A stretch of 64,000 bases of DNA from Treponema bryantii. GTDB taxonomy: Bacteria > Spirochaetota > Spirochaetia > Treponematales > Treponemataceae. The stretch is from positions 62,001 through 126,000 of the forward strand of contig NZ_FOFU01000002.1 of NCBI RefSeq assembly GCF_900111035.1, given 5' to 3'. This document shows positions 1 to 6,950 of the stretch, piece after piece. A model generated the notes under the pieces. It was not told the origin of the DNA, did no database searches, and saw only the letters and a program-made list of their open reading frames with translations. The position numbers were made by a program, and so were the translations under genes. The first letter of the stretch is position 1; each line of letters starts with the position of its first letter.

Positions 1-781
1 CTTTCTTTGCAGCAGCGCGGCCACCGCCGTTATAGGTGTCGGCGAGAGCTTCTGCTTCGCGTACAGAAAGTCCGTTTCCTACAATCTTAGCAAACATAAC
101 GCGCATATCTGCATCGTTCTTTACCATAAGGAGAGCACGGGCATGACCAGAAGTAATCTGACCATTTACAAGCGCATGCTGAATATCCTCAGGTAGCTTC
201 AAAAGGCGGATAGCGTTTGCAACCGTTGCACGGGCTTTACCTACACGCTTTGCAACTTCTTCCTGATTAAGGTCTCCCATCTGAATAAGATTATAATATG
301 CTGTAGCTTCTTCTATTGGATTAAGGTCGGCACGCTGAATATTTTCAATGAGTGCCATTTCGAGTTTCTGCTGTTCATCAAACTTACGGAGTTGAACAGG
401 AACTTTTGTAAGTCCTGCCATTCTTGCGGCACGTGTACGACGTTCACCGGCAATAATATAAAAACTTCCGTCTCCGGCATCTTCAACAATAATTGGCTGA
501 AGGATTCCGTTTGATTTTATTGATTCGCAAAGTTCATCAAGTTGTTTCTGATTAAATTCAATTCGAGGCTGTTTTGGATTAGGCTTAAGGAGTGCAGGAT
601 CCAGCCACATACTTCCGTCTTCTTCCATCTTAATGGCAGCAGGAAGTTTTGTTCTTTTAAGAGTTGTGTTATGAAGTCCTCCGTTAGTTACAGCACCTGT
701 AGAAACGGCAACTTCTTCCTGCGCTGCAGGATTCTCACCCAGCAGTGCACCAAGACCTTTTCCTAATGCATTTTTAGCCAC
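1..781 (-). CDS. parB: ParB/Spo0J chromosome partitioning protein (partial, 3' end outside window)
   Basis: This is the N-terminal 260 residues of a ParB-family protein; the C-terminus lies beyond base 1. ParB binds parS sites near the origin, spreads as a CTP-dependent clamp and is moved by ParA. The translation begins MAKNALGKGLGALLG, the usual lysine/glycine-rich ParA-interacting leader. It then has a nuclease-like domain with the box motif GERRTRAARMAG, the phrase ENIQRADLNPIEEA, and a helix-turn-helix (QEEVAKRVGKARATVANAIR). I place the start at a GTG at 781, which overlaps the end of parA by 8 bp, so the two are translationally coupled. No canonical parS (TGTTTCACGTGAAACA) was noticed in the window. 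The family call is secure. Confidence 0.95.
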   Translation of the reverse strand, partial: MAKNALGKGLGALLGENPAAQEEVAVSTGAVTNGGLHNTTLKRTKLPAAIKMEEDGSMWLDPALLKPNPKQPRIEFNQKQLDELCESIKSNGILQPIIVEDAGDGSFYIIAGERRTRAARMAGLTKVPVQLRKFDEQQKLEMALIENIQRADLNPIEEATAYYNLIQMGDLNQEEVAKRVGKARATVANAIRLLKLPEDIQHALVNGQITSGHARALLMVKNDADMRVMFAKIVGNGLSVREAEALADTYNGGGRAAAKK

Positions 782-1529
782 GGCGAATCACCTCTTCTGC
801 AAGTTTTGCATAACTGCGGGCACCTACACACTCAGGATCGTATTTACAGATAGGAAGTCCATGTGAAGGAGCTTCTGAAAGTCGTACATTTCTAGGAATA
901 ATTGTATTGAAAACTACATCCTTGAAATATGACTTAACCTGCATTACAACATCCTGGGCAAGACGTGTACGTGAATCATACATAGTAAAGAAAATACCAC
1001 CGATCTTAAGGTCAGGATTAATTCCTTTCTGAACCTTCTGAACGGTCTGCAAAAGAAGTGTGATTCCTTCAAGGGCAAAATATTCACACTGCATAGGAAC
1101 GAGTACTGAATCAGCGGCTGCAAGGCCGTTAAGTGTAAGAATACCAAGGGAAGGTGGACAGTCTATCAGAATATAATCATAAATAGCCTTAAGTGGTTCA
1201 AGCGCATTCTTAAGATAGAATTCGCGGTCTTCCTGGTCTGCAAGCTCTATTGCAACACCCGAAAGGTCAATTGAAGCACTGATTGCATCAAGATTTTCAA
1301 CAGGAGTTTTCTTAACAGCCTTTTCACCTTCTACCTGACCGGCAAGAAGCTCATAAATAGTAGGCTTGTCTTTTGAAACTCCTACACCACTAGACATATT
1401 TCCCTGTGAGTCAAAATCAACAAGAAGAACCTTTTTACCTGCGAGTGCGATATATGCACCAATATTTATTGCAGAAGTAGTTTTGCCGACACCACCCTTC
1501 TGGTTTACAAACACAATACACTTTCCCAT
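774..1529 (-). CDS. parA: ParA/Soj chromosome partitioning ATPase
   Basis: A Walker-type ParA ATPase that forms the dynamic nucleoid-bound gradient used with ParB in chromosome segregation. The deviant Walker A box KGGVGKTTSAIN is at the extreme N-terminus. Walker A' is in LLVDFDSQGN and Walker B in YILIDCPPSLG. The length of about 251 aa is typical of chromosomal Soj proteins without an N-terminal DNA-binding domain. I chose the ATG at 1529 (MGKCIVFVNQK) over an upstream in-frame TTG at 1538 because family members start directly before the P-loop strand. No clear Shine-Dalgarno precedes it. It overlaps parB by 8 bp. Confidence 0.95.
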   Translation of the reverse strand: MGKCIVFVNQKGGVGKTTSAINIGAYIALAGKKVLLVDFDSQGNMSSGVGVSKDKPTIYELLAGQVEGEKAVKKTPVENLDAISASIDLSGVAIELADQEDREFYLKNALEPLKAIYDYILIDCPPSLGILTLNGLAAADSVLVPMQCEYFALEGITLLLQTVQKVQKGINPDLKIGGIFFTMYDSRTRLAQDVVMQVKSYFKDVVFNTIIPRNVRLSEAPSHGLPICKYDPECVGARSYAKLAEEVIRRG

Positions 1530-1538
1530 ATAACACAA

Positions 1539-1854
1539 TGTATCATTTTTTAAATAATTAGTATACTGTTTAATTATTTGTGAACTCGAAAAACAGAGGC
1601 TTACACATTATAAATAAACAAACAAACAAACCGTGAACTTTGGCTCCCGGTCGCATATTTATAGGACAAAAACGCGCAATAATGCGCTAGACGTTGTTTG
1701 TGGTATAGAAACTATTATACTGCCGCTCCCGCGGCAGCCACAAACAAAGTCTTTTTGCCCTACAAATCTGCTCCCTCGCGCCAAACTTTTCTTTAGTTCT
1801 TTATAATGCAAAAGTCCTATGTGTACGTTTTATAAAACTTACGGGGTAAAAAAA
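1539..1854. other. Intergenic region with a branched palindrome and a promoter
   Basis: This 316-base stretch separates the divergent parA and methyltransferase genes. No protein-coding gene is evident. It contains the large imperfect palindrome described separately (about 1637-1789) and an AT-rich parA-proximal part with repeated AAACAAAC. Near the right end a -10-like TATAAT lies at 1802-1807, pointing to transcription of the methyltransferase from about 1814. Confidence 0.6.
1637..1789. repeat. Large imperfect palindrome with internal hairpins (possible MITE-like element or structured RNA)
   Basis: The left arm AACTTTGGC...TAGGACAAAAA (1637-1673) pairs imperfectly with the right arm TTTTTGCCCTA...GCCAAACTT (1752-1789). 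An inner stem AGACGTTGTTTGTGG (1689-1703) pairs with CCACAAACAAAGTCT (1738-1752) with one mismatch. Lodged in it are three small hairpins: GCGCA-ATAA-TGCGC (1673-1686), TATAG-AAA-CTATTATA (1704-1719) and CTGCCGC-TCC-CGCGGCAG (1720-1737). The layout resembles non-autonomous palindromic elements. No second copy was recognised in this window. Confidence 0.6.
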
Positions 1855-3015
1855 ATGATACTTAGTGTTACATTGTCAAAACCGGCTGGAGACATCGAAA
1901 AGAAGCTTGGCAGGCCATATCAGAAAATTAAGTTTAAACTCGTGAATACGGCGGACGGGGCATTGTATCAGGAAGAAATGTTCACTAAAACACAGGTATT
2001 CCATAACAAAATGACAGAGGCGGAGCTTTCGGAGTTTCTGGATGCTAATGTGGGCACTACTTTTAAGAACTGTGTAAAGCGAACTGAGAACGAAGAGATT
2101 ACTCTGCTTACAAATAAAAAGGGAAAGATTACAGAGCTGAGGAAGACAATAAATGTTACTTCAACTCCACTCAAAGTATTACCTGCAAAAAAGAAAAATT
2201 ACCTGCTGCCGGAAGGGGCGCCTGTTCCATTCCTTGTACTGCTTGGAATTATGAATGATGAAGGCAAGGTGATTTCTTCACGCCATGATAAGTTCCGGCA
2301 GATAAACCGATTTCTGGAATTCATTGATGATATTCTTCCGGAATTTGCTGATAAAACCAAGGACGGAGAACCGCTTCGCATTGCAGATTTTGGGTGCGGA
2401 AAATCTTACCTGACTTTTGCTGTTCATTATTTTCTTACAGAGATCCGCCACATTCCATGCGAAATTGAAGGTCTCGATTTGAAAGAAGAAGTTATTAAAT
2501 ACTGTAATGACATGGCGCAAAAACTTGAACTTAAAGGACTTATTTTCCACACAGGAAACATTGCTGATTATTCCGGCTCTCACAGTCCTGACATTGTAAT
2601 CACACTTCATGCCTGCGATACAGCAACTGATTTTGCTTTGAAATATGCCGTAGAACGCGGTGCCCGTGCAATTCTTAGTGTGCCGTGCTGTCAGCATCAG
2701 ATAAATACACAGCTTCAAACTCGCGGAAAAGCAGGCGGTACAGCAGGCGAAGTTCCAGCAGAATTTGAGCCGTTATTAAAATGGGGAATCATAAGGGAAA
2801 AATTCAGTTCTCTTGTTACAGACGCCCTTCGCGGTGAATGGCTGGAGCAGCAGGGTTACAAAGTTCAGATGCTCGAGTTTATTGATATGGAACATACGCC
2901 GAAGAATATTTTAATCCGGGCGATAAAAAAAGCCGGTGTTTTAGATACAGCGTCTCCTTCTCAACCACCGGAGTTAATGAAGTCACTCGGAATCACACCC
3001 GAGCTTTATAAATAG
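1855..3015 (+). CDS. Class I SAM-dependent methyltransferase (Methyltransf_32-like)
   Basis: A probable Rossmann-fold SAM-dependent methyltransferase of unknown substrate. About 180 N-terminal residues of unassigned function precede the SAM-binding motif I (IADFGCGKSYLTFAVHYFL), an acidic residue in IEGLDLK and the downstream phrase DIVITLHACDTATDFAL. The HACDTATD and VPCCQHQ phrases recall the PF13679 group, which includes RNA/protein-methylase-like proteins. I start it at ATG 1855 (MILSVTLSK), 12 codons inside the longest frame, because a -10-like TATAAT at 1802-1807 would place the upstream start almost at the transcript end, and GGGG precedes 1855. It ends directly at a palindromic repeat and faces the HAD gene. 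Confidence 0.75.
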   Translation: MILSVTLSKPAGDIEKKLGRPYQKIKFKLVNTADGALYQEEMFTKTQVFHNKMTEAELSEFLDANVGTTFKNCVKRTENEEITLLTNKKGKITELRKTINVTSTPLKVLPAKKKNYLLPEGAPVPFLVLLGIMNDEGKVISSRHDKFRQINRFLEFIDDILPEFADKTKDGEPLRIADFGCGKSYLTFAVHYFLTEIRHIPCEIEGLDLKEEVIKYCNDMAQKLELKGLIFHTGNIADYSGSHSPDIVITLHACDTATDFALKYAVERGARAILSVPCCQHQINTQLQTRGKAGGTAGEVPAEFEPLLKWGIIREKFSSLVTDALRGEWLEQQGYKVQMLEFIDMEHTPKNILIRAIKKAGVLDTASPSQPPELMKSLGITPELYK

Positions 3016-3040
3016 ATCCCGAATCAAATTCGGGATGACG
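3015..3040. repeat. Dispersed 26-bp palindromic repeat, copy 1
   Basis: Directly after the methyltransferase stop codon lies AGATCCCGAATCAA followed by ATTCGGGATGAC. ATCCCGAAT and ATTCGGGAT form a 9-bp stem. It matches copy 2 at 6081-6106 at all but a few compensating positions. It sits between two convergent genes and could act as a weak bidirectional terminator. Confidence 0.7.
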
Positions 3041-3871
3041 TTATAATACGTGCTTCTTTATAAAATCGCCGACACCGTCGTGATTATTGTCTAAGTCTGT
3101 AACAAAGCGGGCGACCTTTTTCATTTCCTCAAGCCCATTGCACATTGCGACACCGTAACCTGCCATGCGGATAAGGCTTTCATCATTCATACTGTCGCCA
3201 AAGCCCATCACCTTGTCCATTCCAAAGCCTAGTTCATTTGCAAGCCAGCTTACAGCTTCTCCCTTTCCGCAGTTCGGTGGAAGGATTTCAAGGAAGTACG
3301 GCTTACTTGTAAAGATTACGGCGCGTTCTCCAAACTCAGCGCGAAGCTCACTCTGCAGTTCAAGAAGTTCTGAAGGTTCTCCAGGAACGAGCATTTTTGT
3401 AAAACCGCGCTTAAGGAATTCATCATAATCTTCAACCTTTGCGCCTTTAAGTCCGCACAGGTCAACATCAAGTTTAGTCCATTTTGTTTCTTCACGATAG
3501 TAGATTGTATCAGGTGTATAAACTTCACTGCGAAGCCCGCGTGCCTCTGCAACTTCATTAGTGCGGGTCAGAATATCAGCTTCAACTTTACGGCAGAAAA
3601 TCTGTTGACGTTTATGCAGATCAAAAATTGAACAGCCGTTTATGGCAATCAAAAAACGTCCAGCTTCTTTTCCGGCAATTTCAAGTCTTCTCACAAAAGG
3701 AAGAATTGCATCTTCTGCGCGGCCTGAACAAAGCACAACATAAATTCCGCGCTCAGCACATTCGCGAAGAGCCTCAACCGTCATATCTGTTATTTCACGG
3801 TTATCATTTAAAAGAGTATCATCCAGGTCCAATGCAATCAAACGAACATCTAATTTTTCACAAGATTTCAT
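3041..3871 (-). CDS. HAD-superfamily hydrolase, Cof type
   Basis: A cytoplasmic HAD phosphatase of the Cof/YidA subfamily, which dephosphorylates sugar phosphates or related metabolites. Motif I is LIALDLDDTLLND (nucleophile and acid/base aspartates). Motif II lies in VVLCSGR, and motifs III/IV in KGEAVSWLA and VMGFGDSMNDESLI. The C2-type cap lies between them. The length of 276 aa is normal. There is no Shine-Dalgarno before the ATG. Instead TATACT lies 7 nt upstream with TTGTTA 18 nt further, so the message may be leaderless. A second, divergent Cof-type paralog is at 62046. Confidence 0.9.
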   Translation of the reverse strand: MKSCEKLDVRLIALDLDDTLLNDNREITDMTVEALRECAERGIYVVLCSGRAEDAILPFVRRLEIAGKEAGRFLIAINGCSIFDLHKRQQIFCRKVEADILTRTNEVAEARGLRSEVYTPDTIYYREETKWTKLDVDLCGLKGAKVEDYDEFLKRGFTKMLVPGEPSELLELQSELRAEFGERAVIFTSKPYFLEILPPNCGKGEAVSWLANELGFGMDKVMGFGDSMNDESLIRMAGYGVAMCNGLEEMKKVARFVTDLDNNHDGVGDFIKKHVL

Positions 3872-3878
3872 GAATGGG

Positions 3879-3908
3879 AGTATATCAGAAAAAATACCTA
3901 TTTAACAA
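3879..3908 (-). promoter_or_regulatory. Promoter giving a probable leaderless HAD transcript
   Basis: On the minus strand, -35 TTGTTA (3903-3908), an 18-nt spacer and -10 TATACT (3879-3884). Only 7 nt separate the -10 box from the ATG at 3871, so transcription should start at or next to the start codon. Confidence 0.6.
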
Positions 3909-3988
3909 GTTTTTGTTTGTAAATTAAGATTTGTATGTTAAAATTAAATGCTTACAGTTAAGTGAGGGGAAGGAGAGTTTTATAGTTT

Positions 3989-6079
3989 ATGGATAGCATG
4001 AATGCTGATGGACTGCATTTTAGTCCTGTAATTAACGTTGATAGCGAAAAGTGTTGTAACTGTCATCGCTGTATTTCAGTATGTCCGGTAAAGCTTTGTA
4101 ATGATGGTTCAGGTGATTATGTTACCTTAAACCATGATTTATGTATCGGCTGCGGTGCATGTATTGAAGCCTGTACACACGGAGCCCGAACCGGAATAGA
4201 TGATACAGCAGCATTCTTTAATGAGCTTAAAAACGGCACACCATTTGTTGCAATTGTTGCACCTGCTGTAGCCGTAAACTTTAAAGGCCATGACCTTGAA
4301 TTAAATGGCTGGCTCAAATCTATTGGCGTACAAGCCATCTTTGATGTTTCATTTGGTGCAGAGCTCACAACTAAAACCTACGTTGAGCAGATGACAAGGG
4401 AAAATCCACCTTTAATGATTGCTCAACCTTGTCCAGCCCTTGTTGCTTTTATCGAAACTTACAGACCAAATCTTATTCAGTATCTTGCCAAGGGCGACAG
4501 TCCTATGGCTCATACTGTAGAATTTATCCGCCATTTCCATCAGGAGTATAAGAATCATAAGATTGTTGTTATTTCGCCTTGTTATGCAAAGCGCCGTGAA
4601 TTTGATGAAAACGGCCGTGGTGACTATAACGTAACAATGAAATCACTTTCTGCATATTTTGAAGAAAACAATATCAATCTGGAAAAGTTCCCTAAGGTTG
4701 ATTATGATAACCCTCTTGCCGAACGTGGCACACGCTACTCTACTCCAGGCGGACTCATGCTCACTGCAGAACGCCTTGTTCCAGGAATTGCACGCCAGAC
4801 CCGTAAGATTGAAGGACACCCTGCCGTTATTGAATATTTTGAGCATCTTGATGAATGTATGGCTAACGGTTCAAAACCATATTTCAAACTTGTTGACTGT
4901 CTGAACTGTGAAAAAGGTTGTAACCGTGGCGCCGGAACTGTAAATCATAATATCTCACTTGATGAAATTGAATCTTATGTAGAAAAACGCTGTATTGAAA
5001 GACGCGAACAACTGCACACTTTAAGCGGCCATAAAAAACAGAAGGCAATTAAAGCACTTCAGAAAAAGCTTGATGCATACTGGAAGCCTGGTATTTATGA
5101 ACGTGCTTATACAGACAGAAGCGCAGTTTTCCATTCGCTGCTTAAACTTCCAACGCGCGAAGAAGTACGAAGAATTCTTGAACAGATGGGAAAGCATTCT
5201 CAGGATGATATTTATAACTGCGGTGCCTGTGGTTACAATTCCTGCGAACAGATGGCTCTTGCAATTTTCAATGGAAAGAACAAGGTTCAGAACTGTCATC
5301 ACTACGTACTTAAGAAGGCTAATGAAGATCACACAGTAGAATTAAATGCTGCAATCAGAAAGGTAACCAGCGAAAGTATTTCCATGCTTGAAGTTGCAAA
5401 GAACAACATCATCTCCCTTTCTGATGTTACAGAAAACATGAGTACTACAGTTTCTGATTCTTCTTCTGCCGTTGAACAGATGATTAAGGCAATTCAGTCT
5501 ATTTATACAATCATTGATAAGAACTTTGTAATTGTAAATGATCTTGAAAATGCAACTGGAATTGGACGTACAAACCTTCAGGAAGTAACAAATCTTGTTG
5601 GTGAAATTGAAAAGGAATCTAAACAGCTGGTTGAAATGAGTAAGGTAATCGGTCAGATTTCCAGCCAGACAAACCTTCTTGCTATGAACGCTGCGATTGA
5701 GGCTGCTCATGCCGGTGAATTCGGTGCAGGCTTCAGTGTCGTTGCAGATGAAATCCGAAAGCTTGCCGAAGACTCAGGTCGTCAGGCAAAGCAGATTGGA
5801 GAAGTTCTTAAGAATATTAAACAGATGGTTGATAATGCATACTCAAAGGCAGGTACTGTTCAGCAGGAATTTGATTCGGTTGTAAGTCTTGCCGGTGAAG
5901 TAAAAGACCAGCAGCTTGAAGTTAAGAATTCTATGGATGAACAGAATGCGGGTAATGAACTGCTCTTAAAGAGTATTGCAGAAATGAAAGACGGAACTCA
6001 CTCCGTTCAGGATGCCGCTAAGCACCTGAAGGATGATGCATCGTTTATCATGGAGCGAATCATTCACATCCACGTCTGA
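3989..6079 (+). CDS. Soluble chemoreceptor with an [FeFe]-hydrogenase-like H-cluster sensor domain
   Basis: A 696-aa fusion with no membrane segment. Residues ~15-65 are a 2[4Fe-4S] ferredoxin (CCNCHRCISVCP, CIGCGACIEAC). Residues ~75-310 are an iron-hydrogenase large-subunit domain with the three H-cluster signatures in divergent form: AQPCPALVAF, ISPCYAKRREFD and LVDCLNCEKGCNRGAGT. Residues ~405-440 are a PF04060-type Fe-S motif (YNCGACGYNSC...NC). Residues ~450-690 are an MCP signalling domain with tip SSQTNLLAMNAAIEAAHAGE. The order matches sensory (group C-like) hydrogenases, in which PAS and other output modules follow. Here the output is CheA/CheW coupling. Inference: a cytoplasmic receptor for H2 or redox state. 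The L1 motif has one cysteine rather than two, so catalysis is doubtful. GGGGAAGGAGAG supplies the Shine-Dalgarno. Confidence 0.9.
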   Translation: MDSMNADGLHFSPVINVDSEKCCNCHRCISVCPVKLCNDGSGDYVTLNHDLCIGCGACIEACTHGARTGIDDTAAFFNELKNGTPFVAIVAPAVAVNFKGHDLELNGWLKSIGVQAIFDVSFGAELTTKTYVEQMTRENPPLMIAQPCPALVAFIETYRPNLIQYLAKGDSPMAHTVEFIRHFHQEYKNHKIVVISPCYAKRREFDENGRGDYNVTMKSLSAYFEENNINLEKFPKVDYDNPLAERGTRYSTPGGLMLTAERLVPGIARQTRKIEGHPAVIEYFEHLDECMANGSKPYFKLVDCLNCEKGCNRGAGTVNHNISLDEIESYVEKRCIERREQLHTLSGHKKQKAIKALQKKLDAYWKPGIYERAYTDRSAVFHSLLKLPTREEVRRILEQMGKHSQDDIYNCGACGYNSCEQMALAIFNGKNKVQNCHHYVLKKANEDHTVELNAAIRKVTSESISMLEVAKNNIISLSDVTENMSTTVSDSSSAVEQMIKAIQSIYTIIDKNFVIVNDLENATGIGRTNLQEVTNLVGEIEKESKQLVEMSKVIGQISSQTNLLAMNAAIEAAHAGEFGAGFSVVADEIRKLAEDSGRQAKQIGEVLKNIKQMVDNAYSKAGTVQQEFDSVVSLAGEVKDQQLEVKNSMDEQNAGNELLLKSIAEMKDGTHSVQDAAKHLKDDASFIMERIIHIHV

Positions 6080-6080
6080 T

Positions 6081-6106
6081 AGATTCTGAATCAAGTTCAG
6101 GATGAC
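6081..6106. repeat. Dispersed 26-bp palindromic repeat, copy 2
   Basis: AGATTCTGAATCAA followed by GTTCAGGATGAC, with ATTCTGAAT pairing imperfectly with GTTCAGGAT. It is the same family as 3015-3040 and is in the same position: 1-2 bases after the stop codon of a plus-strand gene facing a minus-strand gene. Confidence 0.7.
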
Positions 6107-6945
6107 ATTTCCCAGGCGTTCAGGAATTCTATCATGAATTGCTGAACGTCTCCGAACCACTTTTTCTGGAACTGGCACGCTGTTACACCAATGTAGCGGA
6201 AGTGCCAGCATTCCCAACGGTATCCTGTTACATCTTCATAGCCCTGCGGAAAACTGAGTGACCAGCCGTATTTTGCGGCATTTTCGTAAACCCATTTTCC
6301 ACCCGGAGTTTTATCAAAAGCATCATCAACAGGAGCAAAATCCAAAGCCATTCCAAGCTGATGCTGACTTGTTCCCGGTCTTGCGCTTTCACGCTCAGCT
6401 TCTTCAAGACCATCAACACTTACCCAGTAATCAAAAAGATTTTTCTGATAATCATAAGAACGGTATGTTGAACTGATTGTAAGTGTAACGCCATCTGCCT
6501 TTGCAGCGGTTCCGAGTTCTCCCAATGCTTTATAAGCTTCTGGGCGAAGACTCAAATTATTTTTATTCACCTTATATGCAGAGCAGTTTTCAAGATGAAT
6601 AAGTCCCTTAGGCTCGTAAGTACTGCTTACTGTATGAGTTTTATCTATCAGATAAAAAGGACTCAAATCCTCTGAACTAAAATCTGCAATTGAATCCAAA
6701 ACTTTATGAAGATCTGCAAGAAACTCTTCTGGATCTCCATTTGGAATAGCAGCCTTACAACGATCTGTCATTGAAAGCAGAACTTTGTTTAATTTTTCTA
6801 TTTCAGGATTTGCAACTGTCTGTACCGGCTGTGCAGCAGCTTCCGTTTGTACTTCATTTGATTTTTTTGATTTTGCACAAGCTGTAAAATTCAAAATCAT
6901 AATGGACGAAATTATTAACAATGATTTTTTAAGATATTTACACAT
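6097..6945 (-). CDS. VanY/M15-type D-alanyl-D-alanine carboxypeptidase lipoprotein
   Basis: A secreted zinc peptidase predicted to trim D-Ala-D-Ala from peptidoglycan. The N-terminus is a lipoprotein signal (MCKYLKKSL... LNFTAC, residues 1-23). A spacer of ~100 residues links to a VanY domain from about residue 120. Zinc and catalytic residues are visible as SQHQLGMALDF (His and Asp of HX6D) and WECWHFRYIG (Glu and His), preceded by the substrate-loop phrase SSTYRSYDYQ. It is the last gene of a minus-strand operon: the start lies 5 bp past the stop of the EAL gene and has an AGGAG Shine-Dalgarno. It converges on the hydrogenase-MCP gene. Confidence 0.9.
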   Translation of the reverse strand: MCKYLKKSLLIISSIMILNFTACAKSKKSNEVQTEAAAQPVQTVANPEIEKLNKVLLSMTDRCKAAIPNGDPEEFLADLHKVLDSIADFSSEDLSPFYLIDKTHTVSSTYEPKGLIHLENCSAYKVNKNNLSLRPEAYKALGELGTAAKADGVTLTISSTYRSYDYQKNLFDYWVSVDGLEEAERESARPGTSQHQLGMALDFAPVDDAFDKTPGGKWVYENAAKYGWSLSFPQGYEDVTGYRWECWHFRYIGVTACQFQKKWFGDVQQFMIEFLNAWEMSS

Positions 6946-6950
6946 ATATT

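Noticed and set aside
542-766. Plus-strand open frame of 74 codons
   Set aside because: It is antisense to parB, which has clear family motifs through the same bases.
1689-1752. parS site inside the palindrome beside parAB
   Set aside because: The palindrome does not contain the TGTTNCACGTGAAACA consensus or a close variant.
2278-2718. Minus-strand open frame of 146 codons
   Set aside because: Shadow of the methyltransferase gene; composition and lack of start signals do not support it.
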